From Rhizobiaceae bacterium (GTDB lineage: Bacteria > Pseudomonadota > Alphaproteobacteria > Rhizobiales > Rhizobiaceae), in NCBI GenBank assembly GCA_025698895.1, contig JAILWO010000002.1:1240001-1304000 (forward strand): DNA of 64,000 bases, written 5' to 3'. How positions within the stretch are numbered: the stretch's first letter is position 1; the number at the start of each line of letters is the position of its first letter. This document shows positions 9,261 to 19,984 of the stretch, piece by piece. Below the pieces are notes generated by a model. The model was given only the letters and a program-made list of their open reading frames with translations. It ran no database searches and had not been told where the DNA came from. Made by a program: the position numbers and the translations under genes.

Positions 9261-10670
9261 TCAGTTGCGATTTCCCGGCTGGCGATGGTTTATGATGTCC
9301 TGGGCACGAACCCAGCCGGGCGAACCTGCCGGCAGGCGCATCTGGGCGCGGGTGGCGAATATGCGCGCCTCCTGATAGTTGCCCGAGTAATAGTGTCCCT
9401 CGGCGGTCGCAAGTTCGGCATCGCCGATCTGGCCCAATTGTCCGTAAGCCTGAGCGAGATAGCGGTAGGCACTGGGGTTCTCGCGGTCGCGGTCGATTCC
9501 CTTGCGGATCTCGGCAACCGCCCTGTTGACCTGATCCGGCTTGCCGGCGGCAAGCAGCGCCTGGCCGTAGGAGACTTGGAGCAGGCCGGACTTGTGCGGA
9601 TCGAGCCGGATCGCGGCGGCGAACGCTTCGGCTGCCTGTTCCGGCCTGTTGGCCTTCATCAGGATCTCGCCGCGAATCTCCTGGAAATAGGGGTTTGACG
9701 GAGAAGCCCTGATGAGGGCGTCGATCTTCTCTAGGGCATTGCGCGGCGACCCGTAGAGATAGGTCGTGATGGCGTCACCATAGAGCGCGGCGCTGCCGCG
9801 CGGATCGGCGCGGAACAGGCGCGCCGCACTTCCCTGACCGCCCGTGTAAGCGGCGATCTTCGCGCGGATCATGTCGTGGCGCTGCTGGAGCGCGGGCGGA
9901 TCCTTCCGATCAAAATAGGGGCTTTTCCGGGCCAGCGTTTCCAGATTGGCGATGCGGTCACGCGGCATGGGATGGCTGATCTGGTAAGGATCGACACGCG
10001 TTCCCGACAGCATGAGCTGCGAGGAAAAGCGCTCGAACGTCTTGAGCATGCCGCGGGCTGACTGGCCGGTCCGCGCGAGATAGTCGAGCGCGGATCGGTC
10101 GGCCGTGGTTTCCTCCGTGCGTTGATAGGCAAGCAGGCCCCGCCGCGCGGCCTCGCCACCCGCCATGGCCAGGCCCGTGCCGGCCTGCGCGGCTCCGCGC
10201 GAACCCGACGCGGCGCCGGCCACCACCGCGCCCATGCCAAGCAGGCCGGCAACGACCGCCATGGTCTGAGCACGGGCGAGCTGATCGCGCAGCCTTTCCT
10301 GATGATGGCCGGCGAGATGTCCGGCCTCATGCGCGATGACGCCGATGATCTCGTTCGGCGTTTCCGAAGTCATCAGCGCGCCGGTATAGATGAACATGCG
10401 CCGGCCGGCGACGAAGGCGTTGAACGAGGGATCGTTGACCAGCACGATCTCGACGCCTGCCTTCGAAAGGCCGGCCGCCTTGAGGATCGGACGCGTATAT
10501 TCGGCGACCAGCGCCTCGATCTCGGCATCGCGCACGATCGGGATCGATCGCTGGGCGAGAGCGGCGGCACCCGGCGGAAAGGTGAGCACGGTCGCCAGCA
10601 TCCATACCATCAGCCAGCGCGCGACGAGCGACACGGTCATTCCGGCTTGGCGAGCGGTTTGCGATTTCAT
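9261..10670 (-). CDS. M48 family metalloprotease with TPR repeats (BepA-like)
   Basis: Exported zinc protease of about 469 residues. A signal peptide spans residues 1-40 (hydrophobic 15-38, cleavage around ALA-QR). The metalloprotease domain has HEAGH at 114-118 as the HExxH zinc motif and ETTAD at 187-191 for the third ligand. From about residue 290 the protein consists of tetratricopeptide repeats (FRADPRGSAALYGDA, PSNPYFQEIRGEILMKAN and so on). This architecture matches BepA/YfgC, which trims misassembled outer-membrane proteins. Start: ATG at 10670; a second ATG at 10640 is a possible alternative, and the open frame further upstream is not protease-like. Followed by the DsbA-like gene in the same direction. 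Confidence 0.93.
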   Translation of the reverse strand: MKSQTARQAGMTVSLVARWLMVWMLATVLTFPPGAAALAQRSIPIVRDAEIEALVAEYTRPILKAAGLSKAGVEIVLVNDPSFNAFVAGRRMFIYTGALMTSETPNEIIGVIAHEAGHLAGHHQERLRDQLARAQTMAVVAGLLGMGAVVAGAASGSRGAAQAGTGLAMAGGEAARRGLLAYQRTEETTADRSALDYLARTGQSARGMLKTFERFSSQLMLSGTRVDPYQISHPMPRDRIANLETLARKSPYFDRKDPPALQQRHDMIRAKIAAYTGGQGSAARLFRADPRGSAALYGDAITTYLYGSPRNALEKIDALIRASPSNPYFQEIRGEILMKANRPEQAAEAFAAAIRLDPHKSGLLQVSYGQALLAAGKPDQVNRAVAEIRKGIDRDRENPSAYRYLAQAYGQLGQIGDAELATAEGHYYSGNYQEARIFATRAQMRLPAGSPGWVRAQDIINHRQPGNRN

Positions 10671-10803
10671 CGTATGGACAGTGCTAGACGAGGCAAGCGC
10701 GGCTGAAAAGGCGTGACGCGAAGCCTCTTGAACTTGTGATCCCCATACCAATCGGGCATTTGTGCGGCGCGCGCCGGGGCGGCGGGCAGGCATTGGAGTT
10801 GAC

Positions 10804-11964
10804 ATGACGATCACGGCGTCGCGGCGCAGCGCGGTCGAACCTTTCCACGCCATGGATGTATTGGCCGAAGCCAATCGGCTCAGGGCCGCGGGCGCGCCGA
10901 TTATCTCGATGGCGGTCGGCCAGCCGTCCGATCCCGCGCCGGAGCCGGTGCGCGAAGCCGCGGCCCTTGCCATGAAGAACGGCCGCATAGGCTACACGGA
11001 CGCACTGGGGATCGGCCCGCTGCGGGAAGCGATCGCCACGCATTATGGCGAGCACTACGGGGTTGACGTCCCCGCGGCGCGGATCGTCGTGACGACAGGC
11101 TCGTCCGCGGGTTTCAATTTGGCCTTCCTGACTTTTTTCGACGTCGGAGACCGGGTCGCCGTGACCGCGCCCGGATATCCCGCCTATCGCAACATTCTCA
11201 AGGCGCTGGGCCTCGAGGCGGTGGAACTGCCTCTGGACGATACCGGCTATCTGACGGCGCGCGAACTGGAGAGAGCCCACAAGGCCAAGCGGCTTGCCGG
11301 CGTTCTGTTCGCCAGCCCGGCCAACCCGACGGGCGCGGTCATACCGGGCGACGAGCTGCGCCGGATCGTCGAGTTCTCCCGCGAGGCGGGGATCAGCGTG
11401 ATCTCGGATGAAATCTATCACCGGCTCGCCTATGCCGCGCCGGATTCGACCGCGCTCACCTTCGGGGACGATGTCGCTGTCATCAACTCCTTCTCGAAAT
11501 ATTACTGCATGACGGGATGGCGCATCGGCTGGATGGTCCTCCCGGAAGCGATGATCAGGCCGGTCGAGCGCGTGCAGCAGAGCCTGTACATCTCCGCGCC
11601 GGAACTGTCGCAACATGCGGCGATTCGTGCTTTCGGTGCCGCGGCCGAACTCGATGCCGTCAAGGCGCGCTATGCGGCCAGCCGCGCCATGCTGCTCGAC
11701 CGCCTGCCGAAGCTTGGCTTCCGGATAGCCGCGCCCATGGATGGCGCCTTCTATGCCTATTGCGAGGTATCCCGCCACACCAATGACAGCATGGACTTCG
11801 CGCGGCGCATGATCGCCGAAGCGCACGTGGCGGCAACGCCCGGCCATGATTTCGACGTCGAGCAGGGTTCCCGCTATATGCGCTTTTCCTACGCGGGCAG
11901 CCCCGGGGACATGATCACCGCGATGGACCGGCTCGAAGACTGGCTCCGTGGCGGCGCTCAGTAG
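10804..11964 (+). CDS. Class I/II pyridoxal-phosphate aminotransferase
   Basis: A 386-residue fold-type I aminotransferase. PLP-binding features are the Schiff-base Lys232 in [12 protein letters not shown], Asp202 in SDEIYH, Asn174 in SPANPTGA and Arg240 downstream of the lysine. N-terminal MAVGQPSDP and [10 protein letters not shown] are typical of the aspartate/aromatic aminotransferase branch. The substrate cannot be told from sequence alone. The gene is divergent from the M48 protease across a 133-base gap. Its end overlaps the end of lexA by seven bases, so the two are transcribed towards each other. Confidence 0.92.
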   Translation: MTITASRRSAVEPFHAMDVLAEANRLRAAGAPIISMAVGQPSDPAPEPVREAAALAMKNGRIGYTDALGIGPLREAIATHYGEHYGVDVPAARIVVTTGSSAGFNLAFLTFFDVGDRVAVTAPGYPAYRNILKALGLEAVELPLDDTGYLTARELERAHKAKRLAGVLFASPANPTGAVIPGDELRRIVEFSREAGISVISDEIYHRLAYAAPDSTALTFGDDVAVINSFSKYYCMTGWRIGWMVLPEAMIRPVERVQQSLYISAPELSQHAAIRAFGAAAELDAVKARYAASRAMLLDRLPKLGFRIAAPMDGAFYAYCEVSRHTNDSMDFARRMIAEAHVAATPGHDFDVEQGSRYMRFSYAGSPGDMITAMDRLEDWLRGGAQ

Positions 11965-12671
11965 CGCCGGATCAGGCCGACCAGCTTGCCCTGCACCTTG
12001 ACCCGGTCGGGGCCGAAAATACGGGTCTCGTAAGCGGGATTGGCCGCTTCCAGCGCGATCGAATCACCCTTGCGCCGGAAACGCTTGAGCGTGGCTTCCT
12101 CCTCGTCGACGAGCGCGACGACGATGTCGCCCGGAGTAGCGGTCGAGGCATTGCGGATAATCACGGTGTCGCCGTCGAGGATGCCCGCCTCGATCATGGA
12201 ATCGCCCTTGACTTCCAGCGCGTAGTGCTCGCCGCCCGACAGCATGTCCGGCGGCAGGGCGATGGCATGTGTCTGGTGCTGGATCGCCTCGATCGGCACG
12301 CCGGCGGCGATTCGACCCATGACCGGAATCTCGACGGGCGAGCCCGCATCGTTGGACGCGGCCTGAAGACGGGCCGGCGCCGGCTGCCGTTTGCCGAGAC
12401 TGCCCTCGATGACGCTTGGCGAAAACTTCTTCATCGAATTCAGGCCCGGCGCGATCGAATCGGGCAGGCGCAGCACTTCGAGCGCTCGCGCCCGATTCGG
12501 CAGGCGGCGGATGAAGCCCCGCTCCTCCAGCGCCGTTATCAGGCGGTGGATGCCGGATTTCGAGGCGAGATCCAGTGCTTCCTTCATCTCGTCGAAGGAT
12601 GGCGGGATGCCGCTTTCCTTCAGCCGCTCGTGGATGAAGAGAAGAAGTTCGTGCTGTTTTTTCGTGAGCAT
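11958..12671 (-). CDS. lexA: SOS transcriptional repressor LexA
   Basis: Repressor of the DNA-damage response, inactivated by RecA-stimulated self-cleavage. The 237-residue product has an N-terminal winged helix-turn-helix ([20 protein letters not shown], 23-42), the Ala123-Gly124 scissile bond in [11 protein letters not shown], catalytic Ser158 in GDSMIEAG and Lys196 in EATLKRF. The start at 12671 ([10 protein letters not shown]) is the family start; the frame upstream is untranslated leader. A perfect LexA box lies 83 bases upstream, so the gene is autoregulated. It follows moeA in the same direction. Confidence 0.98.
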   Translation of the reverse strand: MLTKKQHELLLFIHERLKESGIPPSFDEMKEALDLASKSGIHRLITALEERGFIRRLPNRARALEVLRLPDSIAPGLNSMKKFSPSVIEGSLGKRQPAPARLQAASNDAGSPVEIPVMGRIAAGVPIEAIQHQTHAIALPPDMLSGGEHYALEVKGDSMIEAGILDGDTVIIRNASTATPGDIVVALVDEEEATLKRFRRKGDSIALEAANPAYETRIFGPDRVKVQGKLVGLIRRY

Positions 12672-12753
12672 CGACGCCCTCGTTGCCGTCTCTTCAGTCG
12701 CGCCTCGGTCGGCGGAATCAGAGGTTAAAACAAACCCGGAACAAACACTATAT

Positions 12754-12768
12754 GTTCCAGTTGTGTTC
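12754..12768 (-). promoter_or_regulatory. LexA (SOS) box, GTTC-N7-GTTC
   Basis: A perfect direct repeat GTTC-CAGTTGT-GTTC on the plus strand, equivalent to GAAC-N7-GAAC read towards lexA. This is the established LexA recognition form in alphaproteobacteria. It sits between the moeA stop (12778) and the lexA start (12671). Reading towards lexA, it is preceded by TTGCGG and followed by TATAGT, so the operator overlaps a plausible promoter. A further GAAC/GTTC half-site pair extends to base 12738. Confidence 0.9.
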
Positions 12769-12777
12769 CGCAACTGA

Positions 12778-14028
12778 TTAAAATCGAGTGAATTCGTTAG
12801 CCATTCGTTCACCTTGCTTCCCCTGTCGCAAGGGAATGTAGCGGCAAGCGCTTCCGGCGGTGGCGGCCACCGCGTGCGGTTCCCGGATCAGAAGCGCGTC
12901 CGAGCGCGCCAGAACGCTCAGCATGGAGGAATCCTGAAGGGCGCATGGGGTGACGATCGGACGATCACCACGCCATTCGACCGTGGCCCGCAGATAATCC
13001 TCGCGATGATCGTTGGCCGAAAGATCGCAGCCCAGGATGCCGGTGCGGATTTCGATGTCCGTCGGCAGTCCGCCGAGGCGCGCCACGAGAGGGCCGAGAA
13101 ACAACCACGAGCATACTAGGCTCGCGACGGGATTTCCGGGCAGGCCGATTGCACGGGATGTCTCGAAGCGGCCGAACATGAACGGCTTGCCCGGCCGCAT
13201 CGCGATCCTCCAGAAATCGAGTTCCATGCCGCGATCGATCAAGGCCTCGCGAACCAGATCGTGTGCACCGACCGACGCGCCTCCCAGCGTAACCAGGACA
13301 TCGGCGCGCATGGCGATCGCGCGATCGACGGCCGCCGAGATCTCGGCCCGGTCGTCGCGGGCAATGCCAAGATCGACGACAAGGCCGCCATGAGCGGCGA
13401 CGACAGCCGCGACGCCGTAGAGGTTGGACGACACGATTTGGCCCGGTCCGAGCATCGACCCTGGCGGAAGCAATTCGTCGCCGGTGGCGAGTACGGCCAC
13501 GAGTGGTCGCTTCCAGACCCTGACCTGGGCATGGTTCGCCGAGGCGGCGAGCGAAAGGGCGGCGGGGTCGAGCCGGCGTCCGCGATCGAGAAGCAACTCA
13601 CCTTCGGAAAAATCCAGCCCGGCTCGCCTTATGTGGCGGCCCTTCGCGGTGGATTCGGTCGCCTCGATGCGTCGTTCGCCCGCGCTCTTCGCGTCTTCCT
13701 GGATCAGGATGGTGTCGGCGCCCTGCGGCACCGGCGCCCCGGTGAAGATCCGGACTGCCTGACCGGCATCCAACCGGCCGGTGAAGGGCCGCCCGGCCGG
13801 CGCTTCGCCGATCACGTCCAGGAAGGCCGGCAAGGTCGCGATGTCCTGCGCCCGCACCGCGTATCCATCCATGGCCGATGCGTCGAAGGGCGGTTGCGTC
13901 CTTAGTGCCTTGAGCGGTTCCGCGAGAACGCGACCGGCTGCCTGGGAAAGGTCGACCATCTCCGCCTGACCGGGTGCGGCGCCTTCCAGCAGTCGGGAGC
14001 GCGCTTCGGCGACCGGAAGCAGCGCCAC
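12778..14028 (-). CDS. moeA: Molybdopterin molybdotransferase MoeA
   Basis: Inserts molybdate into adenylylated molybdopterin to form the active molybdenum cofactor. The 416-residue product begins at a GTG (14028) four bases after the moaC stop. It shows [11 protein letters not shown] near residue 48, the MogA-like domain with [13 protein letters not shown] and [13 protein letters not shown], and GLPGNPVAS, all conserved MoeA features. It forms a cofactor pair with moaC just upstream. moaA, mobA and mogA are not in the window. Confidence 0.97.
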   Translation of the reverse strand: MALLPVAEARSRLLEGAAPGQAEMVDLSQAAGRVLAEPLKALRTQPPFDASAMDGYAVRAQDIATLPAFLDVIGEAPAGRPFTGRLDAGQAVRIFTGAPVPQGADTILIQEDAKSAGERRIEATESTAKGRHIRRAGLDFSEGELLLDRGRRLDPAALSLAASANHAQVRVWKRPLVAVLATGDELLPPGSMLGPGQIVSSNLYGVAAVVAAHGGLVVDLGIARDDRAEISAAVDRAIAMRADVLVTLGGASVGAHDLVREALIDRGMELDFWRIAMRPGKPFMFGRFETSRAIGLPGNPVASLVCSWLFLGPLVARLGGLPTDIEIRTGILGCDLSANDHREDYLRATVEWRGDRPIVTPCALQDSSMLSVLARSDALLIREPHAVAATAGSACRYIPLRQGKQGERMANEFTRF

Positions 14029-14032
14029 GGCG

Positions 14033-14521
14033 TCAGTCTCCCTCGATCCGAAAATCGCCGGACTTGCCGCCGGTCTTCTCCACGAGGCGGATGTCGGTTA
14101 GCACCATGGCCTTGTCGGCCGCCTTGGCCATGTCGTAGATCGTCAGGCAGGAAACCGAAGCGGCTGTCAGCGCTTCCATCTCCACGCCCGTCTTTCCGGT
14201 GATGCGCGCGGTCGCCGTCACGATCAGGCCGGGGAGGGACATGTCCGGCTCGATCTCGACCTGAACCTTCTCCAGCGCCAGCGGATGGCATAGCGGGATC
14301 AGGTCGTGCGTCTTCTTCGCCGCCATGATGCCGGCGATGCGGGCGGCGCCCAGCACGTCGCCTTTCGCGGCGTTGCCGGATAGAATCAGCTGGAGCGTTT
14401 CGGGCTTCATCACGACCTTACCGCGGGCGGTTGCCGTACGGCGAGTCGGCGTCTTGTCGCCGACATCAACCATGGCAGCCTCGCCGGCGGCGTCGATATG
14501 GGTAAGGGACGAAGCGGTCAC
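14033..14521 (-). CDS. moaC: Cyclic pyranopterin monophosphate synthase
   Basis: Second step of molybdenum cofactor synthesis, converting the MoaA product to cyclic pyranopterin monophosphate. The 162-residue product shows [16 protein letters not shown] at the N-terminus, [15 protein letters not shown], and [20 protein letters not shown] with the conserved MEALT and the aspartate of YDM followed by the lysine of AKA. It starts at a GTG that overlaps the trpC stop by four bases (GTGA), then moeA follows after four bases, so the three genes are coupled. Confidence 0.97.
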   Translation of the reverse strand: MTASSLTHIDAAGEAAMVDVGDKTPTRRTATARGKVVMKPETLQLILSGNAAKGDVLGAARIAGIMAAKKTHDLIPLCHPLALEKVQVEIEPDMSLPGLIVTATARITGKTGVEMEALTAASVSCLTIYDMAKAADKAMVLTDIRLVEKTGGKSGDFRIEGD

Positions 14522-15336
14522 CGACCCGTCTCGCCGGATCGGGCACCGCCTTGCAGCAGAGCCGTAGTAGCCGCCTCGACGTCAGGCTCGCGCATCAGGC
14601 TCTCGCCAACGAGGAAAGTGGTGATGCCGGAGCGCGAGAGGCGCACACAGTCCTCATGGGCGGAGATACCGCTTTCGGAGACCAGCAACCGATCGTCCGG
14701 GACCATCGCGGCCAGCCGTTCAGAGGTCGCAAGGTCGACCTCGAAAGTGCGCAGGTCACGATTGTTGATCCCGATCAGCCGTGAGGGAAGCGCAAGCGCG
14801 CGCTCCATCTCCGCCTCGTCATGGACCTCGATGAGCGCGTCCACGCCGAATTCGTGGGCGGAGTCGACGAGGCGGCGCGCATCGTCGTCGCCGAGGCATG
14901 CCATGATGACGAGGATCGCATCGGCGCCCCAGGCGCGCGCCTCGGCGACCTGATAGGGTTCGAACATGAAGTCCTTGCGCAACACAGGCAGGGCGGTCGC
15001 ATCACGCGCGGCCGCCAGGTATTCCGGCGCGCCCTGAAAGGACGGCTCGTCCGTCAGCACCGACAGGCAGGCAGCGCCGCCGGCTTCGTAGGCGCGGGCG
15101 AGGGCAGGGGGGCTGAAGTCTTCCCGGATGAGCCCCTTTGACGGGCTTGCCTTCTTGATCTCCGCAATCAGGCCGAACCTCCCGCCCGCCTGGTGACCGG
15201 CGAGCGCGGCGTAGAAACCGCGCGGCGGCGCGACGTTTGCGGCACGTGCGCGCAGTTCCGCTATCGGTGCGCGGATCTTCGCCGCGGCGATCTCGTCGCG
15301 CTTGTAAGCCTCGATCTTCCGGAGGATGTCCGTCAT
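14518..15336 (-). CDS. trpC: Indole-3-glycerol phosphate synthase
   Basis: TIM-barrel enzyme of tryptophan synthesis that closes the indole ring. The 272-residue product is full length and not fused to TrpF. Conserved features are [16 protein letters not shown] (near 60), [26 protein letters not shown] and [13 protein letters not shown]. It overlaps trpD upstream by four bases (ATGA) and moaC downstream by four. The trpD-trpC-moaC-moeA-lexA order is recurrent in rhizobia. Confidence 0.98.
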   Translation of the reverse strand: MTDILRKIEAYKRDEIAAAKIRAPIAELRARAANVAPPRGFYAALAGHQAGGRFGLIAEIKKASPSKGLIREDFSPPALARAYEAGGAACLSVLTDEPSFQGAPEYLAAARDATALPVLRKDFMFEPYQVAEARAWGADAILVIMACLGDDDARRLVDSAHEFGVDALIEVHDEAEMERALALPSRLIGINNRDLRTFEVDLATSERLAAMVPDDRLLVSESGISAHEDCVRLSRSGITTFLVGESLMREPDVEAATTALLQGGARSGETGR

Positions 15337-16355
15337 GCCGCCGGCTTTCCGTTGGAGACGCGGGCAATCGCCTGAAGGGTTGCCAGCGCCGCGCCACTGT
15401 CCAGCGATTTCTGTGCCAGCGCAACACCTTCGCGAATATCGGCGGCGGCATCCGCCATCACCAGGGCCGCGCCCGCGTTCAGCACCGCGATGTCGCGATA
15501 GGGCCCGGCCTCGCCTTCCAGAACGCGTGTCAGCGCGCGCGCATTGTGGGCGGCATCTCCCCCTCTGAGATCGTTGAAGGAAACACGCGCCAGCCCGGCC
15601 TCCTCGGGCGTAAGGTCGAAGGTCGAGACCTCGCCGTTCTTGAGTTCGGCGATCTTCGTGACGCCGGCCGTCGTGATCTCGTCCAGCCCGTCACCATGCA
15701 CCACCCAGGCCGAACGCGTGCCCAGACTGTTGAGAACATGCGCGATCGGCTCCACCCATTCGGGCGCGAAAACGCCGACAAGCTGGCGCGAGACACCGGC
15801 CGGATTGGAAAGCGGGCCCAGCAGGTTGAAGATCGTCCGGGTGCCGAGTTCGACGCGGGTGGGTCCGACATGTCGCATTGCCGAATGGTGAGCCGGCGCG
15901 AACATGAAGCCGACGCCGGCCTCGCGGATACATGCGGCGATGCGATCGGGGCCGATCTCGATGTCCACGCCGAGCGCCGCCAGCGTGTCGGCCGCGCCGG
16001 ACCGCGACGACAGTGCGCGATTGCCGTGCTTTGCGACCTTGAGACCGGCGCCCGCCACGAGGAAGGCCGCGCAGGTCGAGACATTGTAGGATCCCGAGGC
16101 ATCGCCGCCGGTGCCGACGATATCGATGGCGTCGGCCGGCGCCTCCACCTTCAGCATCTTGGCGCGCATGGTGGCGACCGCGCCTGATATCTCGTCCACC
16201 GTTTCGCCGCGAACCCGCAGCGCCATCAGAAAGCCGCCAATCTGGGAAGGGGTCGCATCGCCCGACATCATGATGTCGAAAGCCGCGCGCGCCTCTTCGA
16301 AGCCGAGCGGCGTCCCGCTGGCGGCCTTCGCCACGAACTCCTTGAAATCGCTCAT
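15333..16355 (-). CDS. trpD: Anthranilate phosphoribosyltransferase
   Basis: Transfers phosphoribose from PRPP to anthranilate, second step of tryptophan synthesis. The 340-residue product carries the GTGGD PRPP loop at 81-85, [13 protein letters not shown] at 109-113, and a C-terminal [15 protein letters not shown] region. It is a stand-alone enzyme. The gene begins 19 bases after the PpiD-like chaperone gene and overlaps trpC by four bases. trpE and trpG are not in the window. Confidence 0.98.
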   Translation of the reverse strand: MSDFKEFVAKAASGTPLGFEEARAAFDIMMSGDATPSQIGGFLMALRVRGETVDEISGAVATMRAKMLKVEAPADAIDIVGTGGDASGSYNVSTCAAFLVAGAGLKVAKHGNRALSSRSGAADTLAALGVDIEIGPDRIAACIREAGVGFMFAPAHHSAMRHVGPTRVELGTRTIFNLLGPLSNPAGVSRQLVGVFAPEWVEPIAHVLNSLGTRSAWVVHGDGLDEITTAGVTKIAELKNGEVSTFDLTPEEAGLARVSFNDLRGGDAAHNARALTRVLEGEAGPYRDIAVLNAGAALVMADAAADIREGVALAQKSLDSGAALATLQAIARVSNGKPAA

Positions 16356-16374
16356 CGGACCGCCCCCACCACGA

Positions 16375-18264
16375 TCAGAAGCTCAGCGCATTGTTGATCG
16401 CGGTCCGGTTGACGGTGACCTCCATCTCCCCCTGCAGGCGGGCAACCAGCTGGTCGAGCAGGTCGTCGGCCATGCCTTGCGCGAAATTGCGCCGGACATT
16501 CGGATCCAGCGCATCCGGTCCGGCACCCGCTGGCTCGAAGACCTCCGTGACCTGAAAGAGGATGCGCCCGTCGCCCGACGCATGCCGCGTCACGCCCGTT
16601 TCACCGCGCGCGACCGAAAACACGGCGCCCACACCTTCCTCGCCGAAATCCGAATCGTCGGAATCGCGGCTCAGTCCGCGCTTCGTCTGCTTGTCCTGCG
16701 AAAGTTCTTCGGCGATTTCGTCCAGGCTGGTTCCGTCCTGGAGCCGGCCCCGAAGTTCCGCGAGCCGTTCCGACAGGCGCGTCTCGGCCTGCGCCGACTT
16801 CCAGTCCTCGACCACCTGGTCGCGGACTTCATCAAGCGCGCGGTCGCGCGCCTCTTCGACGCCGGTGACTTCGTAGAAGACATAGCCGTCATTGCCGATC
16901 GGTATTGCCGGATTTTCGAGCCCCACCTCGGTCTCGAACGCCTGCTTGAGAAGCTCGGCGGATTCAGGCAGGTCGGCAAGAATGGTGCCCTCCGGGGTCC
17001 GGCCCGAGCGGTCGACGGCGGATACCGTTTCCACCTCCAGCCCCAGATTGCGCGCCGCTTCCTCAAGCGTCGCGCCGCCGGCCCGGGCGTCCTCGTAGGA
17101 ATCGTGCAGGTCGAGCAGGATGCGGCTGGCCTCCGCGATCGCGAGATCCCGCCTGATCTCCGGCTCGGCTTCCTCGAAGGGCTTGACCTCCTCCGGCTGG
17201 ATCTCCGTCGCGCGGAGGACGACCGGACCGAAGGCGCCTTCGACGACATCGCTGACTTCGCCCTCTTCGAGCGCGAAGGCCGCGTCGGCGATGGACTGGT
17301 CGGGCAGGGCGCCCTTCGAATAGGTGCCCAGCACGACATCGTTCATGGACCGCCCCGAATCGGCCACGATATCCTCGAAGCTTGCACCCGACCGCACCTT
17401 TTCGACCGCGGCCCGTGCGGCTGCCTCGTCCGCGAAGGCAAGCTGTTCGATCCGCCGCGTCTCCGGGGTCGTGTAGCGGGACCGGTTCGCGTCGTAGTCG
17501 GCACGCACGTCTTCGGCGGAGATCGCGGCGGGATCGGCCACGGATTCTGGGTCGAGCGTCACATAGGAGATGGCGCGGTATTCGGGCGCGCGGTAGCTGG
17601 CCTTGTTCTCCTCGAAATAAGCGGCGAGTTCTTCCTCGGACGGATCCCCAATAGGCTGGACGATCGAGGCGGGCACGACGACGTATTCGACCGTGCGGTC
17701 CTCGCCCTGATAGAGCGCGACCGCCCTCAGGAAAGCGTCGGGTGCGGTCATTCCGTCCGACACCGCCTCCACGATCTGCTGGCGGATGGCGACCTGCTGA
17801 CGGGTGAGCAGGTAATCGTCGGGACGCATTCCGACCTGGCGCAGCACGAAATCGAACTGCCGGCGGTCGAAGCGTCCATCAGGTCCGTGGAATGCGGGGT
17901 CTTCCGCTGTCAGTGCGGCGAGCTTGTCTCCCGAGACGCCGAGGCGCATCAGCCTGGCCTGCTCGTCGAGGACCGCCCCGGCCACGAGTTGACTGAGAAC
18001 CTGATTGTCGATGCCGAGCGCGGTCGCCTGTTCGCGCGTGATGCGTTGCCCGAACCGCTGCGACAGGACCTGTATCTGCCGATCATAGGCCAGCCGGTAG
18101 TCGGTGATGCCGACCTCGGTCCTGCCCGCCGCCACGACCGTGTTCGCGCCGACGCCCGTCAGCATGGTTCCCGATATGCCCCAGACAGCGAAGCTGAGCA
18201 CCAGGAGGCCAAGAAGCAGCTTGGCCAGCCATGACTTGGAGGCGGAGCGGAGCGTGTCGAGCAT
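16375..18264 (-). CDS. PpiD-like membrane-anchored peptidylprolyl isomerase/chaperone (SurA N-terminal domain)
   Basis: A 629-residue inner-membrane foldase facing the periplasm. A short cytoplasmic N-terminus ([15 protein letters not shown]) is followed by a single transmembrane helix (about 14-34), a SurA-like chaperone domain (about 40-170, with [21 protein letters not shown] style helices), a PPIC/parvulin region (about 240-370), and a second helical segment at the C-terminus. The start at 18264 was chosen because the positively charged N-terminus and helix match the family. PpiD assists proteins leaving the Sec translocon, consistent with secG nearby, though the two are on opposite strands. 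Confidence 0.88.
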   Translation of the reverse strand: MLDTLRSASKSWLAKLLLGLLVLSFAVWGISGTMLTGVGANTVVAAGRTEVGITDYRLAYDRQIQVLSQRFGQRITREQATALGIDNQVLSQLVAGAVLDEQARLMRLGVSGDKLAALTAEDPAFHGPDGRFDRRQFDFVLRQVGMRPDDYLLTRQQVAIRQQIVEAVSDGMTAPDAFLRAVALYQGEDRTVEYVVVPASIVQPIGDPSEEELAAYFEENKASYRAPEYRAISYVTLDPESVADPAAISAEDVRADYDANRSRYTTPETRRIEQLAFADEAAARAAVEKVRSGASFEDIVADSGRSMNDVVLGTYSKGALPDQSIADAAFALEEGEVSDVVEGAFGPVVLRATEIQPEEVKPFEEAEPEIRRDLAIAEASRILLDLHDSYEDARAGGATLEEAARNLGLEVETVSAVDRSGRTPEGTILADLPESAELLKQAFETEVGLENPAIPIGNDGYVFYEVTGVEEARDRALDEVRDQVVEDWKSAQAETRLSERLAELRGRLQDGTSLDEIAEELSQDKQTKRGLSRDSDDSDFGEEGVGAVFSVARGETGVTRHASGDGRILFQVTEVFEPAGAGPDALDPNVRRNFAQGMADDLLDQLVARLQGEMEVTVNRTAINNALSF

Positions 18265-18391
18265 CTGCGTTTCCGTTCTATCCTTCCGGGACTTTCGCGC
18301 GGAGGCCGGAATACCGACCTTCCAAGCCCATGTCGATTGAATTATGTCCCATCCGTCAGTGCCTTGCGGCGCGCAGGGCCAAGGAGGGAAC

Positions 18392-19156
18392 ATGACACCT
18401 GGTATCCGCCCGCTGATTGCCGGCAACTGGAAGATGAACGGCACGTCGGCCGCGCTGGCCGAACTGCGCTCGATCGGGCATGGGTTCATGAGCGGCCTCG
18501 ACGCCGAGACGGAGGTGGCCATCTGCGTGCCGGCCACGCTCCTCGACCGCGCCTCCCATGTTCTGTCGTCAACGCCCGTAAGGTCGGGCGGGCAGGACTG
18601 TCATGCCAGGGAAGCGGGCGCGCATACGGGCGACGTATCGGCGGCGATGCTGAAGGATGCCGGGGCATCCTACGTGATCGTCGGCCATTCGGAGCGCCGT
18701 ACCGATCATGGCGAGTCGGACTCGATGGTGAAGGACAAGACGCTCGCGGCATGGAATGCCGGCCTGATCGCGATCCTGTGCATCGGAGAGACCAGAGACC
18801 AGCGCGAGGACGGAGAAACGCTCGACGTGCTGTCGCGACAGCTCGAGGGTTCCCTGCCGTCCGACGCGACACATCTCAACACCGTCATCGCCTACGAGCC
18901 GGTCTGGGCGATCGGCACGGGCCTGACGCCGTCCGTCGGCGACGTGAGCAAGGCTCATGCGCATATCCGCAGGGAACTCCAGCGGCTCGCGGGCACGGAG
19001 GGAGAACGGATGCGTATCCTCTATGGCGGGTCGGTGAAGCCCTCCAATGCTGTCGAACTGCTCGCGATCGACAACGTGGACGGGGCGCTCGTGGGTGGGG
19101 CCAGCCTCAAGGCGGCGGATTTCCTCGGCATCGCCGAAGCTCTTCGCTCGGTGTGA
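18392..19156 (+). CDS. tpiA: Triosephosphate isomerase
   Basis: Interconverts dihydroxyacetone phosphate and glyceraldehyde 3-phosphate. The 254-residue product has GNWKMN with Lys14, the catalytic His99 in VGHSERR, the catalytic Glu169 in [11 protein letters not shown], and the phosphate loop [11 protein letters not shown] strong ribosome site (AAGGAGGG) sits just before the ATG at 18392 and fixes the start. Divergent from the PpiD-like gene. Confidence 0.98.
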   Translation: MTPGIRPLIAGNWKMNGTSAALAELRSIGHGFMSGLDAETEVAICVPATLLDRASHVLSSTPVRSGGQDCHAREAGAHTGDVSAAMLKDAGASYVIVGHSERRTDHGESDSMVKDKTLAAWNAGLIAILCIGETRDQREDGETLDVLSRQLEGSLPSDATHLNTVIAYEPVWAIGTGLTPSVGDVSKAHAHIRRELQRLAGTEGERMRILYGGSVKPSNAVELLAIDNVDGALVGGASLKAADFLGIAEALRSV

Positions 19157-19360
19157 TATCTACGGCTCCGACCCTTGGCCGTCCGTCCGCCGTCGCGAGG
19201 GTGGCGCCGATGGTTGATCGAAATGAGCGCCGGTTCCGGGTGGATAAAAATCGGCGCTCCCCCCAGCAGAACCGGCCTTTTCAACGAATCTTGGCCCGAG
19301 TCTATCCACGTGCCCCGCGCCCTGGCGGACAATGCCCGCCGGTGAACGAGGGACCACGAG

Positions 19361-19792
19361 ATGGACGAGCAGACGGCAAGATGGGACGGGAGGTTGCGGC
19401 GCATCATCGCCGTCCTCGTCGCGCTTGCCGTTCTGGCGGAGCGCGCCGCTGACCGGTCCTATCCGGTCCGCTGTTTCGTTCTGTGGCTGTTGCGGCGGGC
19501 CGAGGCCGTGGTGGCGGAGTTCGTCGCCGAGGCGACGGGCATGCCGCAGCCGGCCTTCGCCGGCATCGGCACGACCGGAAACGAACCCGAGGACGCGCTG
19601 CTGCTTGCGGCGCGCTTGCACGCGCTGGCCGAGGCCCTTGCCGTCCTGCTGCGCTGTGCGCTCATCCTCCCCCCGCTTGGCGGGGGGAGGTGGCGAGGGC
19701 GAAGCCCGAGACGGAGGGGGGCGACGCCGCGCCCGGGCCGGCTTGCCCTCACCCCCGACGGTCTCACCGCCGGGCCCAACGACACCTCATGA
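19361..19792 (+). CDS. Hypothetical small protein whose C-terminus is encoded by a repeat element
   Basis: A 143-residue open frame with no recognised domain. Residues 1-100 look like a genuine protein: RRIIAVLVALAVLAERAA and CFVLWLLRRAEAVVAEFVAEATG form amphipathic or membrane-associated helices, followed by EPEDALLLAARLHALAEALAVLLRCALIL. From about residue 103 the sequence turns to Pro/Gly/Arg-rich text (LPPLGGGRWRGRSPRRRG) encoded by the palindromic repeat at 19666-19790. The original stop codon was probably near the repeat, so the annotated tail is likely an artefact of insertion. Located between tpiA and secG. Function unknown. Confidence 0.55.
   Translation: MDEQTARWDGRLRRIIAVLVALAVLAERAADRSYPVRCFVLWLLRRAEAVVAEFVAEATGMPQPAFAGIGTTGNEPEDALLLAARLHALAEALAVLLRCALILPPLGGGRWRGRSPRRRGATPRPGRLALTPDGLTAGPNDTS
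19666..19790. repeat. Intergenic palindromic repeat element (rhizobial type)
   Basis: Begins with a perfect 11-base inverted repeat, CCTCCCCCCGC-TTG-GCGGGGGGAGG (19666-19690, three-base loop), followed by GGCGAGGGCGAAGCCCGAG and a G-rich tract, then a partly complementary arm (CCCTCACCCCCGACGG, from about 19746). This text resembles the short GC-rich palindromic elements scattered through rhizobial genomes; that identification is from memory. It overlaps the end of the small ORF at 19361. Only one copy was noticed in this window. Confidence 0.65.
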
Positions 19793-19901
19793 AGCACCGG
19801 CCGCGCGGCGCACGGTCAATCATCGTCGCCGGTGGTGTGAGCGGTTGTGGACTGCCGGGCATTGCCCCATATGAAGTGCGACTTCGTCGCGCCCGCCGGG
19901 C

Positions 19902-19930
19902 TTGGAATGGCACCCAAACCTGTGTATTGA
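19902..19930 (+). promoter_or_regulatory. Candidate sigma-70-type promoter for secG
   Basis: TTGGAA, a 17-base spacer, then TATTGA (19925-19930), ending 54 bases before the secG ATG. Both hexamers are close to consensus and the spacing is ideal. Because a repeat element separates tpiA from secG, an independent promoter here is plausible. Confidence 0.45.
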
Positions 19931-19984
19931 GCCGCGTCCGACGCCGGCCGCGCGCCGCGCCGCAAACATTCTCCGGAACCCGTC

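Noticed and set aside
19157-19360. Gap between tpiA and the small ORF
   Set aside because: Examined for RNA genes, promoters and a terminator; nothing convincing was seen.
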